A stretch of 60,229 nucleotides of DNA. It comes from an uncultured Rhodopila sp. GTDB lineage: Bacteria; Pseudomonadota; Alphaproteobacteria; Acetobacterales; Acetobacteraceae. The stretch covers positions 1 to 60,229 of the forward strand of contig CAIZFE010000088.1 of assembly GCA_903932145.1 (NCBI GenBank), written 5' to 3'. Positions 1 through 8,582 of this stretch are shown here, in pieces. The position numbers and the translations under genes are program-made. A model generated the notes under the pieces. That model ran no database searches. It saw only the letters and a list, made by a program, of their open reading frames with translations, and had not been told where the DNA came from. Positions within the stretch are counted from its first letter, which is position 1. Each line of letters starts with the position of its first letter.

Positions 1-635
1 AGGATGTTGTGGCCTCCCGCGGCGGCGATCTCCAGTGCGCGTTTGGCGGTTTCCATGCCTTTCACGTCGCTTAGGTCGGGACAGGCTTCAGCGATCGCCA
101 CACCTGCGGTATTCGGCGGCGTCAGCACCTGCGTGCCGCGGAAATGGTTGATCAGGCTGAGCAGATCGGTTGGCGCCAGCACCTCGATCCGCCCGGCCCA
201 GGCCGCCTCGCCGCCCTGGCTGGCCGGACAAATCAGGCCGAGGTCCCCCGCGGAGGCACCGATCGCCGCCGGCAACACGCCCGCGACCGGGTTCAGCGAG
301 CCATCCAGCGACAATTCCCCCAGCGCGGCGTAGCCGGCGATTTCGTCGCGCGGCAGCACGTCCATCGCGGCGAGCAGACCCAGCGCCAGGGGCAGGTCGT
401 AGTGACTGCCCTCCTTGGCGAGGTCGGCGGGTTTCAGGTTGATCAGCACCCGCTTCAGCGGCAGCGACAGTCCCATCGCGGCAAATGCCGCTCGGACTCG
501 CTCCCGAGCCTCGCCGACGGCCTTGTCGGGGAGGCCGACCAGGACGAGGGAGGGCGCGCCGGGCGTGATCTGGACCTGGACTTCCACCGGCACCGCTTCG
601 ATGCCGCTGAACGCGAAGGTGTTGGCGATAGCCAT
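1..635 (-). CDS. comM: ComM/YifB-family Mg-chelatase-like AAA+ ATPase (N-terminal part, cut by window edge)
   Basis: Reverse-strand reading from ATG at 635 gives a protein beginning MAIANTFAFSGIEAVPVEVQ and running off the left edge after about 211 residues. The visible part is the N-terminal Lon-protease-like (ChlI) fold of the YifB/ComM family, with the family-typical stretches VGLPDKAVGEARERVRAAF and INLKPADLAKEGSHYDLP, and reaches the start of the AAA+ region (VKGMETAKRALEIAAAGGHN). The Walker A motif is just outside the window. ComM is known as a hexameric helicase promoting branch migration during natural transformation; in non-competent bacteria the role is unclear. It is divergent from the DUF2237 gene with 83 bp between the starts. 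Identity is secure; a transformation role here is inference from the family only. Confidence 0.9.
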   Translation of the reverse strand, partial: MAIANTFAFSGIEAVPVEVQVQITPGAPSLVLVGLPDKAVGEARERVRAAFAAMGLSLPLKRVLINLKPADLAKEGSHYDLPLALGLLAAMDVLPRDEIAGYAALGELSLDGSLNPVAGVLPAAIGASAGDLGLICPASQGGEAAWAGRIEVLAPTDLLSLINHFRGTQVLTPPNTAGVAIAEACPDLSDVKGMETAKRALEIAAAGGHNI

Positions 636-718
636 GGTGGAAGAATGTGTGTGGTTGCTCATGGCCACAGCATCCCAGCAAATGGTAAACAAACTGATAA
701 TCATCGAGGTGTTTTTTC

Positions 719-1123
719 ATGCCATTCGACGAAACCGGGCGCCGGCCGGGGCGCCGTCCATCGCGCAATGTCCTGGGTGGGCCGATCGGGATGTGCTCGA
801 ACGAGCCGATGACCGGGTTTTTCCGCAACGGCTGTTGCGAGACGAGTGCCGAGGACATCGGCAGCCACACCGTCTGCGCGGTGATGACCGATGCATTTCT
901 GGCCTACAGCAAGGCGCAGGGGAACGACCTGTCCACGCCGCACCCGGAATTCGGCTTTGCCGGGCTGAAGGCGGGCGACCGCTGGTGCTTATGCGCGCCG
1001 CGCTGGCAAGAGGCGTTCGAGGCCGGGGCGGCGCCTCAGGTGGTGCTGAAATCGACCGAGGAAGGGGCGCTGGGGCACTGCCGGCTGGCGGATTTGACGC
1101 GGTTCGCGGTCGATTTAACGTAA
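719..1123 (+). CDS. DUF2237 family protein
   Basis: 134 residues. The body (NVLGGPIGMCSNEPMTGFFR, then DIGSHTVCAVMTDAFLAYSK, then GNDLSTPHPEFGFAGLKAGD and RWCLCAPRWQEAFEAG) is the full DUF2237 domain, a small cysteine-rich family of unknown function common in proteobacteria and cyanobacteria. Conserved cysteines at CCET, HTVC and WCLC are all present. The N-terminal ~16 residues (GRRPGRRPSR) are basic and not typical of the family. The ATG at 719 has a GAGGTG element about 10 bases upstream. No signal peptide or membrane segment. It stands alone between divergent comM and a palindrome cluster. No biochemical role can be assigned. Confidence 0.85.
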   Translation: MPFDETGRRPGRRPSRNVLGGPIGMCSNEPMTGFFRNGCCETSAEDIGSHTVCAVMTDAFLAYSKAQGNDLSTPHPEFGFAGLKAGDRWCLCAPRWQEAFEAGAAPQVVLKSTEEGALGHCRLADLTRFAVDLT

Positions 1124-1129
1124 AATAGA

Positions 1130-1252
1130 CCAGGGCTTTGCCCTGGACCCACCAAGGGGCGACGCCCCTTGGAACCAACTCATTGAGTCCGCATCTAAAT
1201 TAGTCGCTTTCAAAGGCGACGCCTTTGATGGAGTCGAGGGGCAAAGCCCCTC
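1130..1252. repeat. Cluster of four perfect hairpins between convergent genes
   Basis: Four perfect inverted repeats sit in 123 bp: 1130-1146 (CCAGGGC-TTT-GCCCTGG), 1152-1172 (stem CCAAGGGGC, loop GAC), 1211-1227 (CAAAGGC-GAC-GCCTTTG) and 1236-1252 (GAGGGG-CAAAG-CCCCTC). They lie between the convergent DUF2237 and ThDP-enzyme genes, so they may terminate transcription from both sides, but there are no T-tracts. Tri- to pentanucleotide loops and near-identical loop sequence (GAC twice) suggest a palindromic interspersed repeat rather than simple terminators. Confidence 0.8.
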
Positions 1253-1261
1253 GCCTTCCCC

Positions 1262-2887
1262 TCAGAACTTCGAAACCCGCGTCTCTTTCGCGGTAATAAA
1301 CTCCAGCAACGCCGGCTTGCCCGCCTGCGTCTGCTCTATCCCACGCTGGATCGCCGCCTTGATATCGCCCGGCTGCGTCACCCGCTCGCCATACCCGCCG
1401 AACGCCCGCGCCATCGCGGCATAATCCCCCGAAATATCAGTGGACCGGTATTTCTCCGTCGAAACCGGCATCACCTTCAGCTCGATCGCCATGGAGAAGT
1501 TGTTCAGCAGGATCGACAGGATGGGAATGCGCTCGCGCACACATGTCTCGAAGTCCATGCCGGTGAACCCGATCGCCGCGTCGCCCCACAAGTTGATGCA
1601 CAGCTTGTCCGGCTTCGCCAGCTTGGCCCCCATCGCCAGGCCCAGCCCCATACCCAACTGCGTCGTTTTGCCCCAACCGATATAGGACATCGGTTCGGTG
1701 GACACCCAGAACGGCGAAATCTGATCGCGCGGACTGCCAGCGTCGTGAGTGATGATGGTGTTTTTCACGTCCACCGTGTTCATCAGCTCCCAGATGACCC
1801 GATAGGGACTCAAGGGCGATTCGTTGGAGTGCAGCAGCGGGCTCCACTGCTCCATCCACTCCGCGCGGATCGCGGTGATCTCGGCCACCACCGGCGCGGG
1901 ATCGCGGTTCGCCTTGATGGTCTGCCGCAGTTCCCCGATCAGCGCGGCCAGGGTCAGTTTGGCATCGCCGACCAGCCCGACCGAACTGACCACATCCTTA
2001 TTAAGGTGGTTCGGATCCAGCGTCGCATGGATGATCGTCTTCCCCTTGGGGAACTTGATGCCGAAATTGGTCTCGGTGAACGAGCAGCCAATGCCGATGA
2101 TCAGATCGGCGTTCTGCACGAAGTGATGCACCGGCTTCGGCACGGCATTACCGCCGGACCCCAATGACAGCGGATGATTCTCGGGGAACGAACTCTTGCC
2201 GCCGAGGCTGGTGGTGACCGGCGCGCCCAGCAGTTCGGCCAGTTCACGCAGTTCGGACCAGGCTTCGGCCCACTGGACGCCGGTGCCGGAGTATATCACT
2301 GGCCGCTTGGCCTTCAGGATCGCTGCCGCTGCTTTGCGCACATCGACCGGGTCCGGCCCATATTTGTGGACACCGACCGGCGTGTAATCCAGTTCGCCGA
2401 TCTCCTCATTCCAGATATCGGTCGGAATTTCTACGATCGCCGGCCCGCTGCGGCCGTTGCGAATGGCGCTCATGGCGCGGCGCATCACGTTCGCCACTTC
2501 TGCCGGCAGGTTCACCGGTTCGGCCAATTTCGAAATCCCGCGCATTTCGCGCGACGAATTATAGTTCGGGTCAATGTTGGCGATCCGTCGCGGATAGCCC
2601 TGCGGGATGACCAGCATCGGCACGGATTCGGAGTAAGCCTGCGCCACGCCGCCATAGGCGTTCTCGGACCCTGGCCCGTGCTGCATGCAGAACGCGCCGA
2701 TCTTGCGCCCGGATGTGACGCGCGAGATCGCGTCGGCCATGTGCAGGCCTATTCGCTCCTGGCGAACAATCACCGGGCGGATGTCGGCCGCGGCGGCGAA
2801 TTCGAGCAGATGGTTCACGGGATAGCCGCACAGGATCTCGATTCCCTCGCGCTTCATGATCTCAGCGACTGCTTCACCGACTTTCAT
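1262..2887 (-). CDS. Thiamine-diphosphate-dependent enzyme, acetolactate synthase/benzoylformate decarboxylase type
   Basis: 541 residues from ATG at 2887 (MKVGEAVAEIMKREG), chosen because AAAAGGGGA lies about 10 bases upstream; a longer upstream reading frame has no family similarity. Domains in order: ThDP Pyr domain with the catalytic Glu in VRQERIGLHMAD (about residue 45), central NAD/FAD-like domain (about 190-330), and PP domain (about 370-520) with the Mg/ThDP motif GDAAIGFTGMDFE ending in LLNN. This is a full-length large-subunit-like protein. No regulatory small subunit lies beside it and isoleucine/valine genes are absent, so a catabolic carboligase or decarboxylase is at least as likely as acetolactate synthase. 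Substrate unknown. It is transcribed towards the hairpin cluster. Confidence 0.85.
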   Translation of the reverse strand: MKVGEAVAEIMKREGIEILCGYPVNHLLEFAAAADIRPVIVRQERIGLHMADAISRVTSGRKIGAFCMQHGPGSENAYGGVAQAYSESVPMLVIPQGYPRRIANIDPNYNSSREMRGISKLAEPVNLPAEVANVMRRAMSAIRNGRSGPAIVEIPTDIWNEEIGELDYTPVGVHKYGPDPVDVRKAAAAILKAKRPVIYSGTGVQWAEAWSELRELAELLGAPVTTSLGGKSSFPENHPLSLGSGGNAVPKPVHHFVQNADLIIGIGCSFTETNFGIKFPKGKTIIHATLDPNHLNKDVVSSVGLVGDAKLTLAALIGELRQTIKANRDPAPVVAEITAIRAEWMEQWSPLLHSNESPLSPYRVIWELMNTVDVKNTIITHDAGSPRDQISPFWVSTEPMSYIGWGKTTQLGMGLGLAMGAKLAKPDKLCINLWGDAAIGFTGMDFETCVRERIPILSILLNNFSMAIELKVMPVSTEKYRSTDISGDYAAMARAFGGYGERVTQPGDIKAAIQRGIEQTQAGKPALLEFITAKETRVSKF

Positions 2888-3066
2888 CCGTCCATCCCCT
2901 TTTGGCTGTGTTGTGTGAGTCCCGGCAGGCGCGCGTCTTGGTTCGGCGCCCAGTGCCGGGACGGTAGGACCGGTTTGGCGGTCTGGCAATGTTGGCGGCC
3001 GATCTGAAACCAGTCGGCGTGGACACCGGCTCTCGCACCTACCGGGTTGGGTCGAAAAAAAGGTGG

Positions 3067-3894
3067 CTAATCCGATCCGAACACGAACGCGTACTGGAAA
3101 TCGAACGCAACGCCCTGCCCGTCTCTCATGGCAGGGTGGAACCGCCATTTACCAAAGGCCGCCACAGCCGCCCGGTCCAGTTCGGAAAAGCCGGTCGCTT
3201 CGACCACGTCAACCGCCCTGACCAGACCATTCGGCCCCACATGAGCGATCAACACCACGCGTCCATGTTCGCCTCTAACAGCCGCCTCGACCGGATAGAT
3301 CGGCGGCCGGTTGCGAAACTTCGTGTCGAGCGTAGCGGGAATCACCCCGCCGCCGAGGACAAGCGCATCGTATTCGCTTTCGGCCTCTCGGAAATTGAAC
3401 GTGGGGGCCACCTGCGTGGCTGCCCGGGGCGGCGGCTGCGGCGGTTCGGCTTGGGCCGGTGTTTCCGGAGGGCTTGTTGTGGACAGGTCCTGCTCGACCG
3501 GAGGAGGCACCGCTTCCTCCTTCGTCTGCTCGATCGGAGGCACCACCGAGGGCTTCGACGCTGGCTCGGTTTTTGGTTTAGCCGGATCGGGTTTGGCAGT
3601 GGCGGGTGGTGGTGGGGCGGGTATCGGCGGCTGATCCGGTTGCGGTTCGCCAGTAGCCCCGGGTTGCGCCCCTTTGTGCTCCTCCATCACGAGTTCAATG
3701 GTGCCTTGCTCCGGCCGCCGATCGTCCTTCGGGAGCATGCGAGGCAGAACGATGATCAGCAGCGCTGCGACAATGTGAACGCCGATCGACAAACCGGCCG
3801 CGATCAGCAGTATCCGCCGCCCGCGCGCCATCGTCCGAACGTTCCGCCGCTTGGAGTTGCCTGGTTCCGGCGGGAAAATCGTCAGTGGCTTCAT
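3067..3894 (-). CDS. TonB-like energy transducer / TonB C-terminal domain protein
   Basis: 275 residues. A short cytosolic head is followed by one membrane anchor at about 28-50 (ILLIAAGLSIGVHIVAALLI), a long Pro/Lys/Glu-rich periplasmic linker at about 70-165 (PPIPAPPPPATAKPDPAKPK, EAVPPPVEQDLSTT, PQPPPRAA) and a C-terminal TonB domain at about 190-275 (YPVEAAVRGEHGRVVLIAHV ... VVEATGFSELDRAAVAAFGK). TonB couples the proton-motive force of ExbB/ExbD to outer-membrane receptors; no exbBD or receptor gene is adjacent, so its partner is unknown and a stand-alone TonB paralogue is possible. No clear ribosome-binding site precedes ATG 3894; Met22 (MARGRR) is an alternative start. Confidence 0.85.
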   Translation of the reverse strand: MKPLTIFPPEPGNSKRRNVRTMARGRRILLIAAGLSIGVHIVAALLIIVLPRMLPKDDRRPEQGTIELVMEEHKGAQPGATGEPQPDQPPIPAPPPPATAKPDPAKPKTEPASKPSVVPPIEQTKEEAVPPPVEQDLSTTSPPETPAQAEPPQPPPRAATQVAPTFNFREAESEYDALVLGGGVIPATLDTKFRNRPPIYPVEAAVRGEHGRVVLIAHVGPNGLVRAVDVVEATGFSELDRAAVAAFGKWRFHPAMRDGQGVAFDFQYAFVFGSD

Positions 3895-4295
3895 CGTGCG
3901 TTAAAGTTGCGTCGCTCCATTTAGCGGCGCTGCACGCGATTTGATACGGTCAACTGGCATCCCCGCCGCTCGAACCCCATCGAATCCACCCGGCTCGCAC
4001 CAGCGCCTGAAAAAGTGACGCGGGCGCATACCAGCGTTAACGAAATCGGACGATGCGTGGTATGAGCCCAGATGCGGACCATCAGCGGTTCCCGTTTTGG
4101 CACCCGGAGTCCAGGACGCCGAAAGGCTTCACTCGCCATGGCGGCGTCGTCAGGGGCGTCCGCTGCACCAAACCGACAACGCCGCCGGTCAACACTAATT
4201 GTTGCGTCGAACCAGCGGCGCACCCACAATGGGTAGAATTGAGGCGGTCCGACGATTCGGTGCCGCACGGCTGACACCGAAGGGACTACTCGACC
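3895..4295. other. Intergenic region upstream of nrdB-type gene
   Basis: About 400 bp between the divergent TonB-like and ribonucleotide reductase genes. No convincing coding frame on either strand. I looked for a pair of NrdR boxes and saw none that I would defend. GAAGGGAC about 15 bases before the reductase ATG is its probable ribosome-binding site. Promoters for both genes must lie here but are not recognisable by eye. Confidence 0.5.
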
Positions 4296-5345
4296 ATGGA
4301 CGGGATAACCGGCGCGCCTGACGAACATCCGATACGCTTCGACCTGCTCACGGAAAATCCTGTCTATAAGCCCTTCCGCTATCCCTGGGCGTATGAAGCC
4401 TGGCTGACGCAACAGCGCGTCCATTGGCTGCCGGAGGAAGTGCCGCTCGCCGACGACGTCAAGGATTGGCACCGCAACCTGACGGATGCGGAGCGCAACC
4501 TGCTGACGCAGATTTTCCGGTTTTTCACCCAGGCGGATGTCGAGGTGAACAACTGTTACATGAAACAGTACAGCCAGGTGTTCAAACCCACCGAGGTGCT
4601 GATGATGTTGTCGGCGTTCTCGAACATCGAGACGGTGCATATCGCCGCCTACAGCCATCTGCTCGACACCATCGGAATGCCGGAGATCGAGTACACCGCC
4701 TTCCTCAAATACAAAGAGATGAAGGACAAATACGATTATATGCACGGGTTCTCGGTCGAGAACCGGTTTGAGATCGCGAAAACCCTGGCGGCGTTCGGCG
4801 CCTTCACCGAGGGCCTGCAGTTGTTCGCGTCCTTCGCGATCCTGCTGAATTTTCCCCGCTTTGGTAAAATGAAGGGCATGGGCCAGATCGTCACCTGGTC
4901 GGTGCGCGACGAAAGCCTGCACTGTCAGTCAATTATCAAATTATTCCGCACCTTTATTCAGGAGAACCCGGATCTCTGGACCGAGGACCTCCGGCGGGAA
5001 CTCTATCTCAGTTGCGCGACGATCGTCTCGCACGAGGACGCCTTCATCGACCTGGCGTTCGAGCAAGGCGCGGTCGAGGGCCTGACGCCGCAAGAGGTCA
5101 AGCAATACATTCGGTTTATCGCGGATCGCCGCCTGATCGAACTCGGCCTTAACGAAATCTTCCACGTCGAGAAGAACCCGTTGCCGTGGCTGGACGAGAT
5201 GTTGAATGCGGTGGAGCACGCGAACTTCTTCGAAAATCGTGCGACCGAATACAGCAAGGCGTCCACTGCCGGTACTTGGGAGGATGCGTTTGGGGATTCG
5301 CCTGCAACCGCCGGTGCTTCTCAAGTGTTGGCAGTGTCTGGCTGA
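4296..5345 (+). CDS. nrdB: Ribonucleoside-diphosphate reductase beta subunit (class I)
   Basis: 349 residues. Makes the radical that the alpha subunit uses to reduce ribonucleotides. The diiron ligands and radical tyrosine can be placed: Asp81, Glu112, His115 and Tyr119 (in ETVHIAAY), Glu172 (FTEGLQLF), Glu206 and His209 (RDESLH). Tyr119 means a conventional tyrosyl-radical enzyme rather than a Tyr-less class Ic form. Spacing between Tyr119 and Glu172 is 53, shorter than in the E. coli class Ia protein and like the compact NrdF-type subunits, as usual in alphaproteobacteria. The conserved C-terminal Tyr-containing tail seems to run into an Ala/Ser-rich extension. No nrdA gene lies next to it, so alpha is encoded elsewhere. 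ATG 4296 follows GAAGGGAC. Confidence 0.93.
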   Translation: MDGITGAPDEHPIRFDLLTENPVYKPFRYPWAYEAWLTQQRVHWLPEEVPLADDVKDWHRNLTDAERNLLTQIFRFFTQADVEVNNCYMKQYSQVFKPTEVLMMLSAFSNIETVHIAAYSHLLDTIGMPEIEYTAFLKYKEMKDKYDYMHGFSVENRFEIAKTLAAFGAFTEGLQLFASFAILLNFPRFGKMKGMGQIVTWSVRDESLHCQSIIKLFRTFIQENPDLWTEDLRRELYLSCATIVSHEDAFIDLAFEQGAVEGLTPQEVKQYIRFIADRRLIELGLNEIFHVEKNPLPWLDEMLNAVEHANFFENRATEYSKASTAGTWEDAFGDSPATAGASQVLAVSG

Positions 5346-5892
5346 CACTGATCTTCCGGATCGGCCGGCGGCTCGGTTCCATTAGCGAGACCCGGTCGAA
5401 TTGGTGCGACTTCGTATCTACAATGAAACCGCGACTACAGCGTTAATATCCAGTCGTGGAAAGACGCATTGCATCGGTAAATGCGGTTTTCATTTCAGTG
5501 TATGAATACTGTCCCCGGACATTGACGTTATGGCCGGCTGACGAACGTGCCGTTCGATGAGATTTCTTTGGTTGTATTCGGAACATCCATTTCCCCTTGC
5601 TTGTACGACTCGTCCGGCGAATCGCCGGATGGCACGAATCCGAGCCGCCCGGGCTCGGAACCCGGGTTTCTCATGGGCATGAATGTCGCAACACATGGCT
5701 TTTGTATCACCGGCGTTGGTTATTTTTGGCTCTTGCGCATTTTTGACGCTATAAACGCCAGAGTTAACGTTTTTTTCACGGCCGCCATGAATTAATATGC
5801 ATCATGCAACTGACGTTCTGCGCCATCAGGCATTGATCAGAACCAAGACTTAGAATGAGGCGGGTGCGTTTTCGCATCAGTTGGAGGCTTAG
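5346..5892. other. 547-bp non-coding stretch with a strong hairpin
   Basis: No reading frame here looks like a protein. The visible structure is a 7-bp hairpin at 5640-5658 (CCGAGCC-GCCCG-GGCTCGG) followed at once by the palindrome AACCCGGGTT at 5659-5668; two CCCGGG motifs thus sit 13 bp apart. No T-tract follows. The last ~150 bp (5710-5880) is AT-rich relative to the window and probably carries the promoter of the small gene starting at 5893. Confidence 0.5.
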
Positions 5893-6198
5893 ATGGTGGC
5901 TACCAGCATGTTTGGGACGGCAATGGTTCAGACCGACGAGGATACCGTCCGGGAAACCGGTGGAGGCGCGGCGCCTCGCTACAGCAGGCGCTTGTCGGAC
6001 AAGATCCTGATCTCCTTTCACCATGCCTGCGATCAGGCGGATTTCGAAGTCGCGGAGCAGCTTCTCCATATATTGGAGATGATGCTGACCCGACGGCCGC
6101 TGACACCGGACGGGACGCGCCGGCGGAACATGGAAAGTCTGATCGCCGCGCATGAGCGGCTTTGGCACCTGCGCCACCCGGACACGGATGACATGTGA
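5893..6198 (+). CDS. Small conserved protein of unknown function
   Basis: 101 residues, no signal peptide or membrane segment. After a variable N-terminus (about 1-30) it has a compact helical region: RRLSDKILISFHHACDQADF, EVAEQLLHILEMMLTRRP, RRRNMESLIAAHERLWHLRH. The heptad-like spacing suggests a helical bundle. The start is supported by GGAGG seven bases upstream of ATG 5893 and a long AT-rich leader. I believe similar short proteins occur throughout Rhodospirillales, but I know of no assigned role. It is single-gene, convergent to the tRNA methyltransferase operon. Confidence 0.75.
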   Translation: MVATSMFGTAMVQTDEDTVRETGGGAAPRYSRRLSDKILISFHHACDQADFEVAEQLLHILEMMLTRRPLTPDGTRRRNMESLIAAHERLWHLRHPDTDDM

Positions 6199-6343
6199 GT
6201 TCGGCCGAGCCGAAAACGACGCTGCTGTGATGGTCATGGTTTGTGCGGGCCATCTCGCGTCCGCATTGCCGCATCATTCGGGTAGCCGGCGCCGCGGTTA
6301 ATCGTGGCTGGCTCACCGTTAATCCGAATACGGCCCGAACCAT

Positions 6344-7087
6344 TCAACGTACGGATGGCGCGATATCCAGCGGTAGCGCGGCCCCCTCGCGCAGCACCGC
6401 CTGCGCGGCGGCGGTAAACGAACCGTCCGACTCGTGCAAAACCAATCCTGGCCATAGCCGCATGGGGCCGCGGGCGCCTTTGACGCCCCTCAGCAGCACC
6501 AGTTTCGCCGGCCTCCCGGCTTTCGGCCACAGCGGGAACAGCACCGTGCAAGGGCATTGGCAATCCAACATCGCGGACACGCAGAGCGGAACGATACCGG
6601 CCGGCACAATCAGCGTCAGGCTGCCGCGATGCCGTAATCCGCGGCTCAACGCGTCGATCCACGCCCGCACCAGCAGCTCCGACCCGCGCTTGGCAGTGTC
6701 GCGTTCAGCCGAAGGCGAGGTCGATCCATTTTGAGTGTGGTAGGGCGGATTGGCCATGGCGTGGTCGAACAAACACGGCAGAACGGCGATTTCGATTGGC
6801 GCCGCGAGGATGTCGAGGCCGGTCAATCCATTATCGCGGACGTTGGTTCGAGCGAGTTCAGCCATCGCCGGGTCGATTTCCACGCCGGTGCCGGTCACGC
6901 CCGCAACCCTGGCGCTCAGGCACAGCAGCGCGGCGCCGGCACCGGTGCCGGCCTCCAGAACGCTTTCGCCCGGCCGAGCCGGAATCGAGGCTGCCAGCAG
7001 AACAGGCTCCAGACCACTGCGAAATCCGCTGGCGGGCTGACGATAAACGACTCGGCCACCCAGCAGATGCCCGTCCGTCGTCACCAT
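6344..7087 (-). CDS. tRNA1(Val) (adenine37-N6)-methyltransferase-like protein (YfiC/TrmN6 family)
   Basis: 247 residues. A Rossmann methyltransferase with SAM-binding motif I VLEAGTGAGAALLCLSAR (about 43-60), acidic motif VEIDPAMAELARTN and the adenine-N6 catalytic motif NPPY at 113-116, the signature of N6-adenine or Gln-amide methylation. The N-terminal LLGGRVVYRQPASGFRSGLE is typical of the YfiC/TrmN6 group, which modifies A37 of tRNA-Val in E. coli. Its start overlaps the stop of the upstream DUF2007 gene by 7 bp, so the two are translationally coupled. The precise tRNA target is inferred from family only. Confidence 0.85.
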   Translation of the reverse strand: MVTTDGHLLGGRVVYRQPASGFRSGLEPVLLAASIPARPGESVLEAGTGAGAALLCLSARVAGVTGTGVEIDPAMAELARTNVRDNGLTGLDILAAPIEIAVLPCLFDHAMANPPYHTQNGSTSPSAERDTAKRGSELLVRAWIDALSRGLRHRGSLTLIVPAGIVPLCVSAMLDCQCPCTVLFPLWPKAGRPAKLVLLRGVKGARGPMRLWPGLVLHESDGSFTAAAQAVLREGAALPLDIAPSVR

Positions 7088-7287
7088 TCGCCCGCGTCGC
7101 GCAGGATCATGCAGGCGCGTGCGAAGTCATCGGTCCCGACGACCAGCCGGCGGGGAATCGCCCCGGCGCTGCCTTCGAGAATGCTGGTATGGGCATCGAG
7201 AAGCACGGCTTCGATTCCGGCATCCGCCAACAGGGCCGTCAAAAATGACAGCCTGACCGGATTATTCGAGGTGACGACAACGCGCAT
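7081..7287 (-). CDS. DUF2007 domain protein (putative signal-transducing/metal-binding small protein)
   Basis: 68 residues, whole-length DUF2007: MRVVVTSNNPVRLSFLTALL, DAGIEAVLLDAHTSILEGSA, PRRLVVGTDDFARACMILRD. The ferredoxin-like betaalphabeta fold resembles PII-type regulators; function is not established. It is first in a two-gene operon with the YfiC-like methyltransferase and divergent from polyprenyl diphosphate synthase, an arrangement I recognise from other alphaproteobacteria. No strong ribosome-binding site before ATG 7287. Confidence 0.85.
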   Translation of the reverse strand: MRVVVTSNNPVRLSFLTALLADAGIEAVLLDAHTSILEGSAGAIPRRLVVGTDDFARACMILRDAGEW

Positions 7288-7475
7288 GGTTAGAAAGTGA
7301 TCCCGATGCCGGGCCGTTGCAACCGCTTAAGCGCGGCCGCATCACGAGGACGCGTTGAATAGGCTGGACTATCTCCGGGAATCGTCCATGTATGCGTCGC
7401 GTGACCAATGAACCGGGCTACCCAATCGGCGCGACGGCATTTTCCGATGCCAGGATCGCCGCTTGACCGTGTTTG

Positions 7476-8582
7476 ATGGCCACCGATATGAAGACCACCC
7501 CACAGGAAAGTCGGGAGAACCAGTTGGGCGGCCTCGCCAGACCCCTTGAAGCAGGCATGCCAGCCGTGTTCGGTTCAACCGAACGGCGGATCGAGGATGC
7601 ATTGTCGGCCCTGGTCAGCCTCGTTGAGGCAGACCTGGAAGCCTGTAATCGCGTCATCGTCGCCAAGATGGATAGCCCGGTATCGCTGATTCCGCAGCTT
7701 GCCGCGCACATCGTCGCGGCGGGTGGCAAGCGGCTGAGACCTTTGCTCACGCTCGCCGCCTCTCGTTTATGCGGCTATCCCAATTCGAACGGCGGTGCCA
7801 GGCACGTCGAACTCGCGGCCTGCGTGGAGTTCATTCATACCGCCACGCTGCTGCACGACGATGTGGTGGATGAAAGCCAGCTTCGCCGGGGTTTGGCCTC
7901 GGCCAATGCCATCTTCGGCAACAAGGCGTCAGTGCTGGTAGGCGATTTCCTGTTTGCCCGAGCCTTTCAGTTGATGGTGGATGACGGATCGCTGCGAGTG
8001 CTGGCGATCCTGTCGAAAGCCGCCGCGACCATCGCTGAGGGCGAGGTCTTGCAACTCGTCACGCAGAATGACCTGTCCACGAGCGAGGCGCGCTATCTGG
8101 AGGTGATCCAGGGCAAGACCGCCGCCTTGTTCGCCGCCGCCTGCCAGATCGGTGCCGTCGTCTCCGGCCGTCCTGATTCGGAGGAAATCGCCCTTGCCGA
8201 CTACGGCATGAACCTGGGTATCGCGTTTCAGCTTGTCGATGATGCGCTGGATTACGTCGCGGACCAGGCGATTTTGGGCAAAACGATCGGGGACGATTTT
8301 CGTGAGGGCAAGATCACCTTGCCGGTGCTGGTGGCGTTCTCCGCCGGCGACGAAACCGAACAGGCGTTTTGGCGCCGAACGGTCGAGACGCTGGAACAGA
8401 CCGACTCCGATCTGGATCATGCGATGCGGCTGATCGCGCGGCATGGCGCAATCCGGGTGACGCTGGATCGCGCGCAACGCTTCGTGCAAGAGGCGAAAGT
8501 GGCGCTTTTGACGTTCCCGGACAGCCCGATCCGTCGCGCTCTGGCCGATGTGGCGGATTACACGGTCCTGCGCCTGCGGTAG
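7476..8582 (+). CDS. ispB: Polyprenyl (octaprenyl/decaprenyl-type) diphosphate synthase
   Basis: 368 residues. Builds the long isoprenoid tail of ubiquinone from farnesyl or geranylgeranyl diphosphate plus isopentenyl diphosphate. Both aspartate-rich Mg-binding motifs are intact: first DDVVDE beginning at Asp128-Asp129 within ATLLHDDVVD, and second QLVDDALDY with Asp255. GKRLRPLL (substrate binding) and GKTIGDDFREGKITLP after the second motif are family features. The N-terminal ~35 residues are variable. Start uncertain: ATG 7476 is preceded by an in-frame TTG at 7473 and followed by ATG 7488; none has a strong ribosome-binding site. Chain length cannot be told from sequence alone. Confidence 0.9.
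   Translation: MATDMKTTPQESRENQLGGLARPLEAGMPAVFGSTERRIEDALSALVSLVEADLEACNRVIVAKMDSPVSLIPQLAAHIVAAGGKRLRPLLTLAASRLCGYPNSNGGARHVELAACVEFIHTATLLHDDVVDESQLRRGLASANAIFGNKASVLVGDFLFARAFQLMVDDGSLRVLAILSKAAATIAEGEVLQLVTQNDLSTSEARYLEVIQGKTAALFAAACQIGAVVSGRPDSEEIALADYGMNLGIAFQLVDDALDYVADQAILGKTIGDDFREGKITLPVLVAFSAGDETEQAFWRRTVETLEQTDSDLDHAMRLIARHGAIRVTLDRAQRFVQEAKVALLTFPDSPIRRALADVADYTVLRLR

Noticed and set aside
2989..3924. 311-codon forward open frame opposite the TonB-like gene
   Set aside because: Antisense; the reverse-strand product has clear membrane anchor, Pro-rich linker and TonB domain.
3921..4922. 333-codon reverse open frame covering the nrdB leader and 5' half
   Set aside because: Mostly antisense to nrdB; the part in the intergenic region has no protein-like features.
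5547..5795. 82-codon open frame downstream of nrdB
   Set aside because: No ribosome-binding site, crosses the hairpin at 5640-5668, and the peptide has no domain-like pattern.
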